64,000 nucleotides of DNA from Pseudarthrobacter sp. Fe7 (lineage in GTDB: Bacteria > Actinomycetota > Actinomycetes > Actinomycetales > Micrococcaceae): NCBI GenBank assembly GCA_024372495.1, contig CP099977.1:2356001-2420000 (forward strand), read 5' to 3'. The translations under genes and the position numbers were made by a program. Under the pieces are notes generated by a model. That model was not told the origin of the DNA. It saw only the letters and a list, made by a program, of their open reading frames with translations, and ran no database searches. Shown one piece after another: positions 33,317 through 42,550 of the stretch (position 1 is the first letter of the stretch; each line of letters starts with the position of its first letter).

Positions 33317-34129
33317 ATGCGGATCGATGTCGTCAGCATCTTCCCCGAATACCTCGCCCCGCTCGAACTCTCACTGATCGGCAAGGCCCGCCAGGACGGC
33401 ATCCTTGACCTGCGCGTCCACGACCTGCGCAGCTTCACCACGGACAAGCACCGTTCCGTCGATGACACCCGTATGGCGGCGGCGCCGGAATGGTCATGAA
33501 GCCCGAGCCCTGGGCCCAGGCCCTTTCCGCAGTGGCTGAGGGGCGGCCGGACCCGGACGGAAAGCCGGTCCTGATCGTTCCCTCGCCCGCCGGCGAGCGG
33601 TTCACGCAGGCACTCGCTTACGAACTGGCGGAAGAGCAGCACCTGGCGTTTGCCTGCGGTCGGTACGAAGGCATCGACGAACGCGTCATCGAGTGGGCCC
33701 AGGAACATTTCACAGTCCGGCCGGTCAGCCTGGGCGACTACGTGCTTAATGGCGGGGAAGTGGCAGTCCTGGCCATGGTGGAGGCCATTGGCCGCCTTCT
33801 GCCCGGCGTGGTGGGCAACCCGGAGTCCCTGGTGGAGGAGTCCCACTCCGATGGGCTGCTTGAGTACCCGGTATACACCAAGCCCTCCGTCTGGCGTGAC
33901 CGCGAAGTGCCCCCTGTGCTCCTCAGCGGCAACCACGGAAAGATCGCGCAGTGGCGCCGCCATGAGCAGTACCGCCGCACGTCGGAGCGCCGTCCGGACC
34001 TGCTGGAGGGGTTCGACGCCGGCAGCCTTCCGCGTGCGGACCGCACCGAGCCTGCACAACCTGGGCTACGACGTCGTGGACGGCCGGCTTGCCCGCCGCC
34101 CGGGGACGGCACCCGAACGGCGGGACTAG
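33317..34129 (+). CDS. trmD: tRNA (guanine-37-N1)-methyltransferase TrmD (two apparent frameshifts)
   Basis: SPOUT methyltransferase for m1G37. It starts at ATG 33317 ([15 protein letters not shown]). The frame breaks at the C-run 33468-33470, where one more C gives [17 protein letters not shown], the conserved motif. It breaks again at 34051 (GAGCCTGC for GAGCTGC). The knot motif [13 protein letters not shown] and [11 protein letters not shown] are intact. The corrected length is 270 residues. It is essential, which argues that the breaks are sequence errors. Confidence 0.95.
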
Positions 34130-34140
34130 CGCCGTCCGAA

Positions 34141-34169
34141 TTGGCGTAACCCTGCTGCTGTGGCAAAAT
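34141..34169 (+). promoter_or_regulatory. Candidate promoter of rplS with long leader
   Basis: TTGGCG (34141-34146), 17 bases, CAAAAT (34164-34169), lying just after trmD. It would give rplS its own transcript with a leader of about 185 bases. Confidence 0.5.
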
Positions 34170-34363
34170 TAACCCTTGTGTCTGCTGGGTCCGCACCTGC
34201 CACAGGGGGAGCGCGGCCAACAGCCTGACAACCGGCCCCATCAAGCCTTGAAGCGGCCGGACACTTTACTTCGGCGGCGAGACCCCGGCTTGCATTCCAG
34301 TAGCCGGACTTGCCTGCCGTGACCCAAAGTGAATGACCTGTGGCGTTCACCAGGAGTGCAATC

Positions 34364-34723
34364 ATGCATATTCTCGATTCCGTCGATGCAGCCTCGCTGC
34401 GCAACGATGTTCCCGCCTTCCGCGCGGGTGACACCCTCAAGGTGCACGTGAACATCATCGAAGGCAAGAACACCCGTGTCCAGGTCTTCCAGGGCTTTGT
34501 CCTGGGCCGCCAGGGCGACGGCGTGCGCGAAACCTTCACGGTCCGCAAGGTCTCCTTCGGTGTCGGCGTGGAGCGTACCTTCCCGGTTCACTCCCCGATC
34601 ATCGAAAAGATCGAGGTTGTCACCAAGGGTGACGTCCGCCGCGCCAAGCTGTACTACATGCGTGCACTGCGCGGCAAGGCAGCCAAGATCAAGGAAAAGC
34701 GCGACTTCAGCACCGCCAAGTAA
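34364..34723 (+). CDS. rplS: 50S ribosomal protein L19
   Basis: 119 residues from ATG 34364 with AGGAG at 34352-34356. Conserved [30 protein letters not shown] and the basic C-terminus KIKEKRDF. It is separated from trmD by 234 bases that hold a plausible promoter and a structured leader, so it can be expressed apart from the rpsP operon. Confidence 0.97.
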   Translation: MHILDSVDAASLRNDVPAFRAGDTLKVHVNIIEGKNTRVQVFQGFVLGRQGDGVRETFTVRKVSFGVGVERTFPVHSPIIEKIEVVTKGDVRRAKLYYMRALRGKAAKIKEKRDFSTAK

Positions 34724-34808
34724 GTCCCCACCGGACTTACCGCCAGGCTGGAGCGCGGCCGTAACCGGCAAGCGCCCGGAGCAATGCACCAGCGCCAGGA
34801 TACGGACC

Positions 34809-35483
34809 ATGCACCAGACAAAACGCCAGCCCCGCAAAATGGGCTGGCGTTTTGTTTTTCCGGCCCTGCTCCTTGCCATCGCCATCAGCGGACTGGTGCG
34901 GTCCCTGTGGCTGGATGTGTATTACATTCCTTCCGGGTCCATGGAACCGCTCCTGGAAGGCGGGGACCGGATCCTGGTGTCCCGCACCGACTTCCAGGCC
35001 GAACCCATCCGGCGCGGGGACGTGGTTGTCTTCGACGGACGCGGAAGCTTCGCGGCCCTGAACAGCGGCAAAGGACCGGTGGTGGACTCGGCAGCAGCCG
35101 CGATGCAATGGCTGGGTCTGATCGGCAGCGACACAACCTACGTCAAAAGGGTGATTGGCCTTCCCGGCGATACAGTGGTCTGCTGCGACGCGGGCGGGAA
35201 GGTCACTGTCAACGGGGCCGCATTGGATGAACCCTACGTTTTCCCCGGCGACGCGCCCAGCACGCAGAAGTTTAGCGCCGTAGTCCCCGAGGGCAGGCTC
35301 TGGCTGCTGGGGGACCACCGATCGGTGTCAGCCGATTCCCGCAGTCTCCTTGGCGCCCCTGGGGGCGGACTTGTTCCGATGGACAGGGTGATCGGCCGGC
35401 CGGTCCAGATCCTTTGGCCGCTTGATAGATTTGCTCCAGTAGCACGGCCCGCAGCGGGGCCGACAACACAGAACGGACGGTAA
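34809..35483 (+). CDS. lepB: Type I signal peptidase, first copy
   Basis: 224 residues from ATG 34809. One transmembrane segment (~residues 13-33), then catalytic Ser44 in YYIPSGSMEP and the general-base Lys in [12 protein letters not shown]. Box E is LLGDHRSVSADSRS. It cleaves signal peptides on the outer face of the membrane. It is shorter than the second copy, which begins at the very next base after its stop codon. The pair probably arose by tandem duplication. Confidence 0.93.
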   Translation: MHQTKRQPRKMGWRFVFPALLLAIAISGLVRSLWLDVYYIPSGSMEPLLEGGDRILVSRTDFQAEPIRRGDVVVFDGRGSFAALNSGKGPVVDSAAAAMQWLGLIGSDTTYVKRVIGLPGDTVVCCDAGGKVTVNGAALDEPYVFPGDAPSTQKFSAVVPEGRLWLLGDHRSVSADSRSLLGAPGGGLVPMDRVIGRPVQILWPLDRFAPVARPAAGPTTQNGR

Positions 35484-36308
35484 ATGCCCGAGAACCACGC
35501 GCGGAAACCTGAACCGCGCCACGACGGCGCTTCAGAGACACCGGCCGTTCCAGCTTCCGCCGGGCCTGGTGAAGGGCCGGAGCCGGCAGAACCCGTCCAC
35601 AGGCGGAACCGGCAAACTTCGAAAGCCGGAAGGTCCGCAGGCAACCCCCTCCTGGGGTGGCTGAAGGAAATCGCCACGGTGGTGGTCATCGCGGTGGTGC
35701 TGTCCTTCCTCATCAAGACCTTTCTGTTCCGGGCCTTCTTCATCCCGTCCGAATCCATGGTGAACACCCTGGACGTGGACGACCGGATTTTCGTCAACCT
35801 CCTGGTTCCGGAGCCATTTGCGCTCAGCCGCGGGGACGTTGTGGTGTTCCGTGACACCAAGGGCTGGCTGCCGCCGGCACCGCCCAAGACGCAGGGTCCG
35901 TTCACGTGGGTCCAGGACGGCCTGACGTTCGTTGGGCTCCTGCCGGACAACTCCGAGCAGCACCTGGTCAAGCGGGTCATCGGCCTGCCGGGGGACCACG
36001 TGGTCTGCTGTGACGCGGGCGGTAAACTGACAATTAATGGCACTGCCGTCGACGAGGCGTACATCAACTCTGCCGAAGTCCCGCAGGTCCGCAACTTTGA
36101 CGTCACCGTTCCGGAAGGCAAGGTGTGGGTGATGGGTGACAACCGGAACCACTCCGCGGATTCTCGTGCCCATATGGAAACCGATGGTGGATTCGTGGAC
36201 CTCAAAGACCTGGAAGGCAAGGCGGCGGTCATCGCGTGGCCGCTGAACAGGATCAAGACCCTGGACAACTACCCGGACGTGTTCAAGAACGTCCCTGCGG
36301 CCCGCTGA
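35484..36308 (+). CDS. lepB: Type I signal peptidase, second copy
   Basis: 274 residues from ATG 35484. A ~55-residue hydrophilic Pro/Glu/Arg-rich cytoplasmic tail comes first, then one membrane segment ([18 protein letters not shown]). Ser91 lies in [12 protein letters not shown], Lys in [12 protein letters not shown], and box E is [14 protein letters not shown]. It has an insertion rich in Pro and Gly before the lysine motif that the first copy lacks, so the two may prefer different substrates. It is tightly followed by rnhB. Confidence 0.94.
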   Translation: MPENHARKPEPRHDGASETPAVPASAGPGEGPEPAEPVHRRNRQTSKAGRSAGNPLLGWLKEIATVVVIAVVLSFLIKTFLFRAFFIPSESMVNTLDVDDRIFVNLLVPEPFALSRGDVVVFRDTKGWLPPAPPKTQGPFTWVQDGLTFVGLLPDNSEQHLVKRVIGLPGDHVVCCDAGGKLTINGTAVDEAYINSAEVPQVRNFDVTVPEGKVWVMGDNRNHSADSRAHMETDGGFVDLKDLEGKAAVIAWPLNRIKTLDNYPDVFKNVPAAR

Positions 36309-36310
36309 CC

Positions 36311-37096
36311 GTGTCCTCCGCAGTGCAGGCGTCCCCGGACGCCAAAGCCCGTCCGGCAACCAAACCCGCTTCCCGCGGAACCAAGGCGCCAACCCTGAAG
36401 CATGAGCGCACCTTCAAGGCCCAGGGAATCCGACTGCTGGCCGGCGTCGACGAGGTGGGCCGCGGCGCCCTCGCCGGACCTGTAAGCGTGGGCATCGCCG
36501 TCGTGGACCTTGAGCGCCAAAAGCCGCTGGCAGGCGTCCGGGACAGCAAACTCCTCAGCCCGGCTGAGCGCGAACAGCTGGACCCCCTGGTGCGGCGCTG
36601 GAGCGTCGCTTCAGCGGTTGGCCATGCCACCGCAGGTGAAATCGATTCGCTCGGCATCATCGCGGCCCTGCGGTTGGCCGGAACCCGGGCCTGGGGCAGT
36701 ATCCTCGGTGCAGGCGTCATCCCCGAAGCTGTCCTGCTGGATGGAAGCCACAACTGGCTTTCCCCGGCGGAGCAACTGTCCCTGTTCGACCAGCCCGTAC
36801 TGGAGGCTGCGTGTGAGGCCCCGGTCCACACCAAGGTCAAAGCGGACATGCAATGCCTCAGTGTGGCCGCAGCGAGCGTCATCGCCAAAGTGGAGCGTGA
36901 CCGGATGATGCGCGAACTTCACACCGAGTATCCCGATTACGGCTGGGACATTAACAAGGGGTACGCCACAGCGGCGCACCGGAACGTCCTGCGCGCAGCC
37001 GGACCGACTCCCCACCACAGGGTCAGTTGGCGGCTCCTTGGCGGCGAACTGCAGGGCACCGAATCCCCTGACGAAGAAGCGCAGGACCAAGCCTGA
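36311..37096 (+). CDS. rnhB: Ribonuclease HII
   Basis: 261 residues from GTG 36311, two bases after the lepB stop. The signature [15 protein letters not shown] contains the catalytic Asp-Glu-Gly-Arg pattern, and [10 protein letters not shown] supplies the third acid. Removes ribonucleotides from DNA and RNA from hybrids. The first ~40 residues, Ala/Thr/Pro/Lys-rich, are an extension. DUF2469 follows, as in mycobacteria. Confidence 0.95.
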   Translation: MSSAVQASPDAKARPATKPASRGTKAPTLKHERTFKAQGIRLLAGVDEVGRGALAGPVSVGIAVVDLERQKPLAGVRDSKLLSPAEREQLDPLVRRWSVASAVGHATAGEIDSLGIIAALRLAGTRAWGSILGAGVIPEAVLLDGSHNWLSPAEQLSLFDQPVLEAACEAPVHTKVKADMQCLSVAAASVIAKVERDRMMRELHTEYPDYGWDINKGYATAAHRNVLRAAGPTPHHRVSWRLLGGELQGTESPDEEAQDQA

Positions 37097-37144
37097 GTCC
37101 CGCCTCCGGCGCCGGCGCCGCCGGACATGGTGCAAGATGGAAGC

Positions 37145-37471
37145 ATGAGTGCTGAAGATCTTGAGAACTATGAAACCGACATGGAGCTTCAGCTCTATCG
37201 TGAATACCGCGACGTCGTCGGCCTGTTCAGCTACGTTGTCGAGACCGAGCGGCGCTTCTACCTTGCCAACCACGTGGACCTCCAGGCCCGCAGCGCGGAC
37301 GGCGAGGTCTACTTCGACCTGACCCTCCAGGACGCCTGGGTATGGGATGTCTACCGTTCGGCCCGGTTCGTCAAGAGCGTCAGGGTCCTGACGTTCAAGG
37401 ACGTCAACGTCGAGGAACTGCCCCGCAACGAGGAGTTGGCGCTGCCGAAGGACGTGGACCTGGGGAACTAG
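37145..37471 (+). CDS. DUF2469 family protein
   Basis: 108 residues from ATG 37145 (SAEDLENYETDMELQLYREYRDVVGLFSYV split over the N-terminus). It is an actinobacteria-restricted family of unknown function, small and acidic, always found between rnhB and yraN (Rv2901c in Mycobacterium). It has no membrane segment. A hairpin follows before yraN. Confidence 0.9.
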   Translation: MSAEDLENYETDMELQLYREYRDVVGLFSYVVETERRFYLANHVDLQARSADGEVYFDLTLQDAWVWDVYRSARFVKSVRVLTFKDVNVEELPRNEELALPKDVDLGN

Positions 37472-37494
37472 GAACCCCGACTTCCCCTCCACAC

Positions 37495-37523
37495 AGGCCC
37501 CCGTCCACATAGGACAGGGGCCT
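37495..37523 (+). terminator. Hairpin between DUF2469 gene and yraN
   Basis: AGGCCCC-CGTCC pairs with GGACA-GGGGCCT around an ACATA loop, followed by TCTGTTGT. It is a modest stem with a weak T-tract, a possible terminator of the lepB-rnhB-DUF2469 transcript. Confidence 0.5.
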
Positions 37524-37570
37524 TCTGTTGTCCGCATCCGTCCGGCGCCAGGCTGGTGGCGGAGGTAGAG

Positions 37571-37927
37571 ATGAAATCGAAGGACCTGTTGGGCAGGCGC
37601 GGCGAAGACCTCGCTGCGGGCTATCTTGAAGCGCTGGGCATGCTGGTGGTGGAGCGCAACTGGCGCTGCGCCGAGGGCGAGATCGACATCGTCGCCCTGG
37701 ACGGGGATGCGCTGGTCATCGCCGAAGTCAAAACCCGCCGTTCCCTGGACTACGGCCACCCGTTTGAGGCGGTGGGCCCGGAAAAACTTGCGCGGCTGCA
37801 CCGCCTGGGTGCCGCATGGTGCCGCGACCGGGAGCTGCGGATGCCGTTGCGCCGCGTGGACGTCATCGCCGTGGTGGACGACGGCGGTGGGGAACCCTTG
37901 GTGGAGCACCTCAAGGGGGTGGGGTGA
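37571..37927 (+). CDS. UPF0102/YraN family endonuclease-like protein
   Basis: 118 residues from ATG 37571, chosen because GGAGG lies five bases before it. It has a restriction-endonuclease-like fold: LGRRGEDLAAGYLEALGM, then CAEGEIDIVALDGDALVIAEVKTR, which carries the D-ExK acid/lysine set. Its role is unknown; the neighbours comM and dprA suggest DNA uptake or recombination. Its stop overlaps the comM start as TGATG. Confidence 0.9.
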   Translation: MKSKDLLGRRGEDLAAGYLEALGMLVVERNWRCAEGEIDIVALDGDALVIAEVKTRRSLDYGHPFEAVGPEKLARLHRLGAAWCRDRELRMPLRRVDVIAVVDDGGGEPLVEHLKGVG

Positions 37928-39472
37928 TGGCGCTCGGCCGCACCTACTCCATCGCCCTCGTGGGGCTGAACGGCTACATTGTCGAAGTCGAGGCGGACAT
38001 CGGCCAGACGCTCCCGGCCTTCGTCATCCTCGGGTTGCCCGATGCCGCACTGAACGAAGCCAAAGAGCGCATCCGCTCAGCCGCCAAGAACTCCGGGATC
38101 CCGCTCAGCCGCAGGAAGATCACCGCCAACCTCATTCCGGCGTCACTGCCCAAGCGCGGCTCCGGCTTCGACCTTGCAGTGACCATGGCCGTACTCCGGG
38201 CGGCGAATGACATCAAGCCCACCGGGCGCACCGTCTTCATCGCCGAGCCTGGGGCTCGACGGCAGGCTCCGGCCCGTGCGGGGAATCCTGCCGGCCGTCA
38301 TGGCCTCGGTGCAGGCCGGATACCCCGAGGTCGTGGTGGCACAGGCCAACCTGGCTGAGGCCTCCCTGGTGCCGGGCGCCACGGTCCGTGGCTACCGCAC
38401 GCTTGCGCGTCTGGCCCTCGACTTCGGCGCCGATCCGCAGGAACTCGCCCTGGACTTCGAACCCGATGACGCGGATGAAGCCAGCAACGGACCCGCCATT
38501 CCGGGCCCGTGCCCGGACATGTCGGATGTCTCCGGCCAGGGCGACGCCCGCAGGGCTCTGGAGGTGGCGGCCGCAGGCGCCCACCATCTGCTGCTCACCG
38601 GGCCCCCGGGGGCTGGCAAGACCATGCTGGCAGAGCGGCTGCCCGGTCTTTTGCCCGACCTTGGCGACCATGAGTCGATGGAGGTCACGGCCATCCATTC
38701 GCTGTGCGGCCTGCCGTCGTCCGCTGTGCAGGCTCCTGCGCCGGCCCCCTTTCGAGAATCCGCACCACTCAGCCACCGCAGCGGCCATTATCGGCGGCGG
38801 TTCGGGCCTGCCAAGGCCGGGCGCGGCGTCCCGCGCCCACCGGGGAGTGCTCTTCCTTGACGAGGCGCCCGAGTACGAACGGCGCGTCCTGGACGCGCTG
38901 CGGCAGCCACTGGAGAGCGGGGAACTGGTGATTCACCGCTCGGCCGGGACTGCGGCCTACCCGGCCCGGTTCCAACTGGTGCTCGCAGCCAACCCGTGCC
39001 CCTGCGGCAAGGCATCGGGCAAGGGGCTCGACTGCACGTGCACGCCCATGATGCGGCGCCGTTACCTCGCCAGGATGTCAGGACCCCTGCTGGACCGGGT
39101 GGACATCCAGCTGCAGGTGGAGCGGGTGTCCCTGGCTGATTTCGGCCAGGCGGGCGCCGAGGAGGACACGGCTTCGGTGGCGCGCAGGGTGCGGGACGCC
39201 CGTGCGCGGCAGGTGGAACGTCTGCAGTGCTTTGGCCTCGAAACGAACTCGCAGGTGCCGGGGCGCATCCTGCGCGGCGAATTGCGGCTGGTCCCGGCCG
39301 CAACCAGGATCCTGGACCAGTCCCTGGAGCGGGGGTGCTTACCGCCCGAGGGTACGACCGCGTCTTACGGCTGGCCTGGACCCTCGCGGACCTGGGGCAC
39401 CGGGAGGTGCCGGACACAAACGACATCGGACAGGCACTGGGCCTGCGGCAGGCTGCGGCGGCCGCGGTATGA
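37927..39472 (+). CDS. comM: YifB/ComM family Mg-chelatase-like AAA ATPase (three apparent frameshifts)
   Basis: Helicase-like AAA+ protein that aids branch migration in natural transformation. It starts at ATG 37927. An N-terminal Lon-like fold has FVILGLPDAALNEAKERIRSA, then Walker A GPPGAGKTMLAERL and FLDEAPEYERRVLDALRQPLE. A four-Cys zinc patch lies around CPCGK...CTC. Frame breaks: 38248 (GAGCCTGG for GAGCTGG), 38731 (CAGGCTC for CAGCTC) and the G-run 39331-39335, which is one G short. Correction gives 514 residues, the family length. Confidence 0.93.
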
Positions 39473-40713
39473 CAAACCTCAAGGAACAGAACGTACATAA
39501 CGAACTGGCGGATTTGCGGGTGGAGAAGGAACTGGACATGGATACGGAACGGTTGGCCCGTGCCGCCCTTTCACGGCTGATGGAGCCACAGGACGCGGCT
39601 GGCCTCGCCCTCGTGCAGCTTGCGGGGGCAACGGATGCCCTGCGCATCGCTACCGGCCAGGTGGCGGCCGGACCTGAGCTGGAGCGGGGTATTACCGGGC
39701 TGCTGGCAGACAGCGGTTCCGCCGGCTGGGCCGGACTGGCCGCCGCCTTGAAGCGCTGGCAGCCAAGGCTCCCTGACCTTGCGCCCGAACGCGACCTTGC
39801 CACCATGGCCCGGCTGGGCGGGAGACTCATTATCCCCGGCGATGAACTGTGGCCTGCGCAGCTGGCGGACCTGGGCATCCAGGAGCCCATCTGCCTCTGG
39901 TGGAGGGGGCGGGACCAGCCGCTCCCGGCAGTGGACATGTCGATCGCCCTGGTGGGATCCCGGGACAGCACCAGCTACGGGGCGGCGGTCACCGGGGACC
40001 TCGCCTACAGCCTTGCGCAGCGGGGCTACACGGTCGTCTCCGGCGGAGCCTACGGTATTGACGCCCATGCACACCGTGCAGCCCTTGCCGGTGGGTCCGC
40101 CCCGGTCCCCACCATCGCGGTCATGGCCGGGGGAGTGGACCGGTTTTATCCGTCAGGCAATGAGGACCTGTTGCGGGCGGTGGCAAACCAGGGAGCGGTT
40201 CTGGCCGAGGTTCCTCCGGGTTCGGCGCCAACCCGCTACCGCTTCCTGCAGCGGAACCGCCTGATAGCTGCCCTCTCAGCGGTCACGGCGGTGGTGGAGG
40301 CACGCTGGCGGTCCGGGGCACTCAACACGGCCCACCACGCTGAGACCCTGGGCCGTGCCGTCGGAGCCGTTCCCGGTTCGGTCCACAGCGCCAACTCCGC
40401 CGGCTGCCACCGTCTTCTCCGGGATGGAGGCGCGGTCTGCGTCACCGATGCGGCGGAGGTGGCCGAGCTCGCCTCACCGAGCGGGACGGCACTGCCGGAG
40501 CAGCGCAGCACGGAAGCACAAGTTCAGGACGGCCTGACCCTGGAGGACCTGATCCTGCTGGATGCGCTGCCGCTTCGCTCCACGACTTCGGTGGAGAAAC
40601 TCTCCTCGGTGGCCGGGTTGGGACCGGACTCAGTACGTGCGGGTCTTGGGAGGCTGGGGTTGCTGGGGCTTGCCGTATCAGAGCGGGGCGGCTGGAAACG
40701 CGGCAAGGGGTGA
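39469..40713 (+). CDS. dprA: DNA-processing protein DprA
   Basis: 414 residues from ATG 39469, overlapping the comM stop. It loads RecA on incoming single-stranded DNA. The Rossmann-like core has LVGSRDSTSYGAAV, VVSGGAYGIDAHAHRAAL and TRYRFLQRNRLIAALS. A C-terminal winged-helix-like segment lies at ~340-410. An in-frame ATG at 39538 is an alternative start. Together with comM it suggests, but does not prove, competence for DNA uptake. Confidence 0.94.
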   Translation: MTNLKEQNVHNELADLRVEKELDMDTERLARAALSRLMEPQDAAGLALVQLAGATDALRIATGQVAAGPELERGITGLLADSGSAGWAGLAAALKRWQPRLPDLAPERDLATMARLGGRLIIPGDELWPAQLADLGIQEPICLWWRGRDQPLPAVDMSIALVGSRDSTSYGAAVTGDLAYSLAQRGYTVVSGGAYGIDAHAHRAALAGGSAPVPTIAVMAGGVDRFYPSGNEDLLRAVANQGAVLAEVPPGSAPTRYRFLQRNRLIAALSAVTAVVEARWRSGALNTAHHAETLGRAVGAVPGSVHSANSAGCHRLLRDGGAVCVTDAAEVAELASPSGTALPEQRSTEAQVQDGLTLEDLILLDALPLRSTTSVEKLSSVAGLGPDSVRAGLGRLGLLGLAVSERGGWKRGKG

Positions 40714-40759
40714 CCGTGTCCGTGCGCGGTGCGGACCATGCAACTGGGAAAGTAGAGGA

Positions 40760-41686
40760 GTGGAACATGTTGAACTGCCCGGGGGCCTTGGTGCGGCGCT
40801 GGACGCGTTCTCCGGCTATCTGTCGGGGGAGCGTGCGGTGTCGGCCCACACCAGGCGCGCGTATCTCGGCGACCTGCACAGCCTCCTGGCCCATGCGGCA
40901 TCGGAAGGCGCGGCAGGACTGAAGGACCTTGAGCTGGGGACCTTCCGCCGGTGGCTCGGAAGCCAAAGTTCGGCCGGCGCCTCTCGGGCAACCCTTGCGC
41001 GCCGGTCCGCCACCGCCCGGGTATTCACCGCCTGGGCACTCCGGGAAGAACTCATCGACGTGGACCCAGCCCTTCGACTCAAGGCACCCAAAAGGGAAGG
41101 ATCCCTGCCGGGGGTACTGCAGGCGTCGCAACTCACGCGCATCCTGGAGGGCCTGGAAACCTCTGCCACGGAAGGCGAGCCCCTTGCCGTGCGCAACCGG
41201 GCCATCGTGGAACTCCTCTATGCCACGGGTATTCGGGTGGGCGAACTCGCCGGGCTCGACGTCGACGACCTGGACCCGGACCGCCGGACGTTGCGGGTCC
41301 TCGGCAAGGGCAACAAGGAACGCACAGTCCCATACGGAGTTCCCGCTGCCGTGGCGGTCGACGACTGGCTGCGGCGGGGGCGTCCTGCCCTGGCCAAGCA
41401 GCACAGCGGACCTGCCCTCTTTCTCGGAGCCCGCGGCGGACGCGTTGATCAACGCCAGGTCCGTGCCCTGGTGAACACCCTGTTCGAGGCCCTCGGTGAC
41501 ACTTCCGTATCCGGGCCCCATGCCCTGCGGCACTCGGCTGCCACCCACCTGCTGGACGGCGGTGCGGACCTGCGCGCGGTGCAGGAGATCCTGGGCCACA
41601 GCAGCCTGGCCACTACGCAGATCTACACGCACGTCTCCGTCGACCGCCTCCGGAAGAGCTACCAGCAGGCGCATCCCAGGGCCTGA
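40760..41686 (+). CDS. xerC: Tyrosine recombinase XerC
   Basis: 308 residues from GTG 40760 (EHVELPGGLGAALDAF) with AGAGGA just upstream. It resolves chromosome dimers at dif. The N-terminal SAM-like core-binding domain is followed by the catalytic domain. That domain has Arg in YATGIRVGELAGL, Lys in LGKGNKERTVP, HALRHSAATHLL and IYTHVS with the Tyr nucleophile region. Core-gene context and length mark it as XerC and not a phage integrase. Confidence 0.93.
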   Translation: MEHVELPGGLGAALDAFSGYLSGERAVSAHTRRAYLGDLHSLLAHAASEGAAGLKDLELGTFRRWLGSQSSAGASRATLARRSATARVFTAWALREELIDVDPALRLKAPKREGSLPGVLQASQLTRILEGLETSATEGEPLAVRNRAIVELLYATGIRVGELAGLDVDDLDPDRRTLRVLGKGNKERTVPYGVPAAVAVDDWLRRGRPALAKQHSGPALFLGARGGRVDQRQVRALVNTLFEALGDTSVSGPHALRHSAATHLLDGGADLRAVQEILGHSSLATTQIYTHVSVDRLRKSYQQAHPRA

Positions 41687-41927
41687 GCGGTGTGGCTAAT
41701 CGCACTGGCGTAATTACGCAGGGTACGGCACAATAAGAGTCACGTCCGGCAACTTTCAAGTGTCGCTTGAAGCTCCCTGAGCTTCGTGCGGTGCGGCAAG
41801 TCCGGACGCAGTTTTAGCTCATACATCTGAATACACGCAGGGAAACCACCGCCGCAGAGCACCGCACGGCAGTTCCATCCAGGCAGAGGTCGTTGGGGAA
41901 GACGTACCTAGAGCTATGGAGGATGGA

Positions 41928-42431
41928 ATGTCTGTTGCAATGACCCGCGGTGTGCTGTTCGTTCACTCGGCCCCTACGGCGCTGTGCCCCCACGTTGAGT
42001 GGGCAGTCGGCGCCGTAGTGGACAAGCGGACGGACCTTGAATGGACCCCGCAGCCTGCCGCGCCCGGCATGTTCCGGGCCGAGTTGTCCTGGACCGGAAC
42101 CCCCGGCACGGGATCCAAACTGGCGTCCTGCCTCCGGGGCTGGGCGCATCTCCGCTATGAGGTGACGGAGGAGCCCAGCCAGGGCGTGGACGGCGGCCGC
42201 TGGTCGCACACCCCCGAACTCGGGATCTTCCATGCCGTCACCGACGTCCACGGCAACATCATGGTTTCAGAGGACCGCATCCGCTACGCCTACGAATCCG
42301 GCGCCGGCGACCCCGCCGCCGTCTACCACGAGCTTTCCCTCGCCCTCGGCGAGGCCTGGGACGAGGAGCTCGAGCCGTTCCGCCACGCTGCCGAAGGCGC
42401 TCCGGTGCGCTGGCTCCACCAGGTGGGCTGA
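41928..42431 (+). CDS. DUF3145 family protein
   Basis: 167 residues from ATG 41928, chosen over ATG 41916 because GGAGG at 41918-41922 sits five bases before it. It begins SVAMTRGVLFVHSAPTALCPH. It is an actinobacteria-specific family of unknown function, rich in Trp and Glu and without membrane segments. It is preceded by a 241-base gap with a possible promoter (CACAAT at 41729-41734) and a leader of ~190 bases. A palindromic terminator separates it from fabF. Confidence 0.88.
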   Translation: MSVAMTRGVLFVHSAPTALCPHVEWAVGAVVDKRTDLEWTPQPAAPGMFRAELSWTGTPGTGSKLASCLRGWAHLRYEVTEEPSQGVDGGRWSHTPELGIFHAVTDVHGNIMVSEDRIRYAYESGAGDPAAVYHELSLALGEAWDEELEPFRHAAEGAPVRWLHQVG

Positions 42432-42486
42432 CCGCCGTCGTCCGTCCAGGCAGCGGCTCAAGCGCTGTAACACTTCCGTAGCAACA

Positions 42487-42520
42487 AAGGGAGGCCCCGC
42501 CAGCTGGCGGGGCCTCCCTT
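42487..42520. terminator. Perfect palindromic terminator between DUF3145 gene and fabF
   Basis: A fully symmetric 34-base sequence with arm AAGGGAGGCCCCGCC and centre AGCT, placed between convergent genes. It should terminate in both directions. Its central CCAGCTGG is intact, showing that not every CAGCTG in the window carries the extra base seen elsewhere. Confidence 0.85.
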
Positions 42521-42550
42521 GGCGTCCGGGGCGCTTCCCCGGCATCAGGC

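Noticed and set aside
40760..41686. Tyrosine recombinase as a sign of an integrated element
   Set aside because: Sequence type and the conserved dprA-xerC order fit the housekeeping XerC. No attachment repeats or phage genes surround it.
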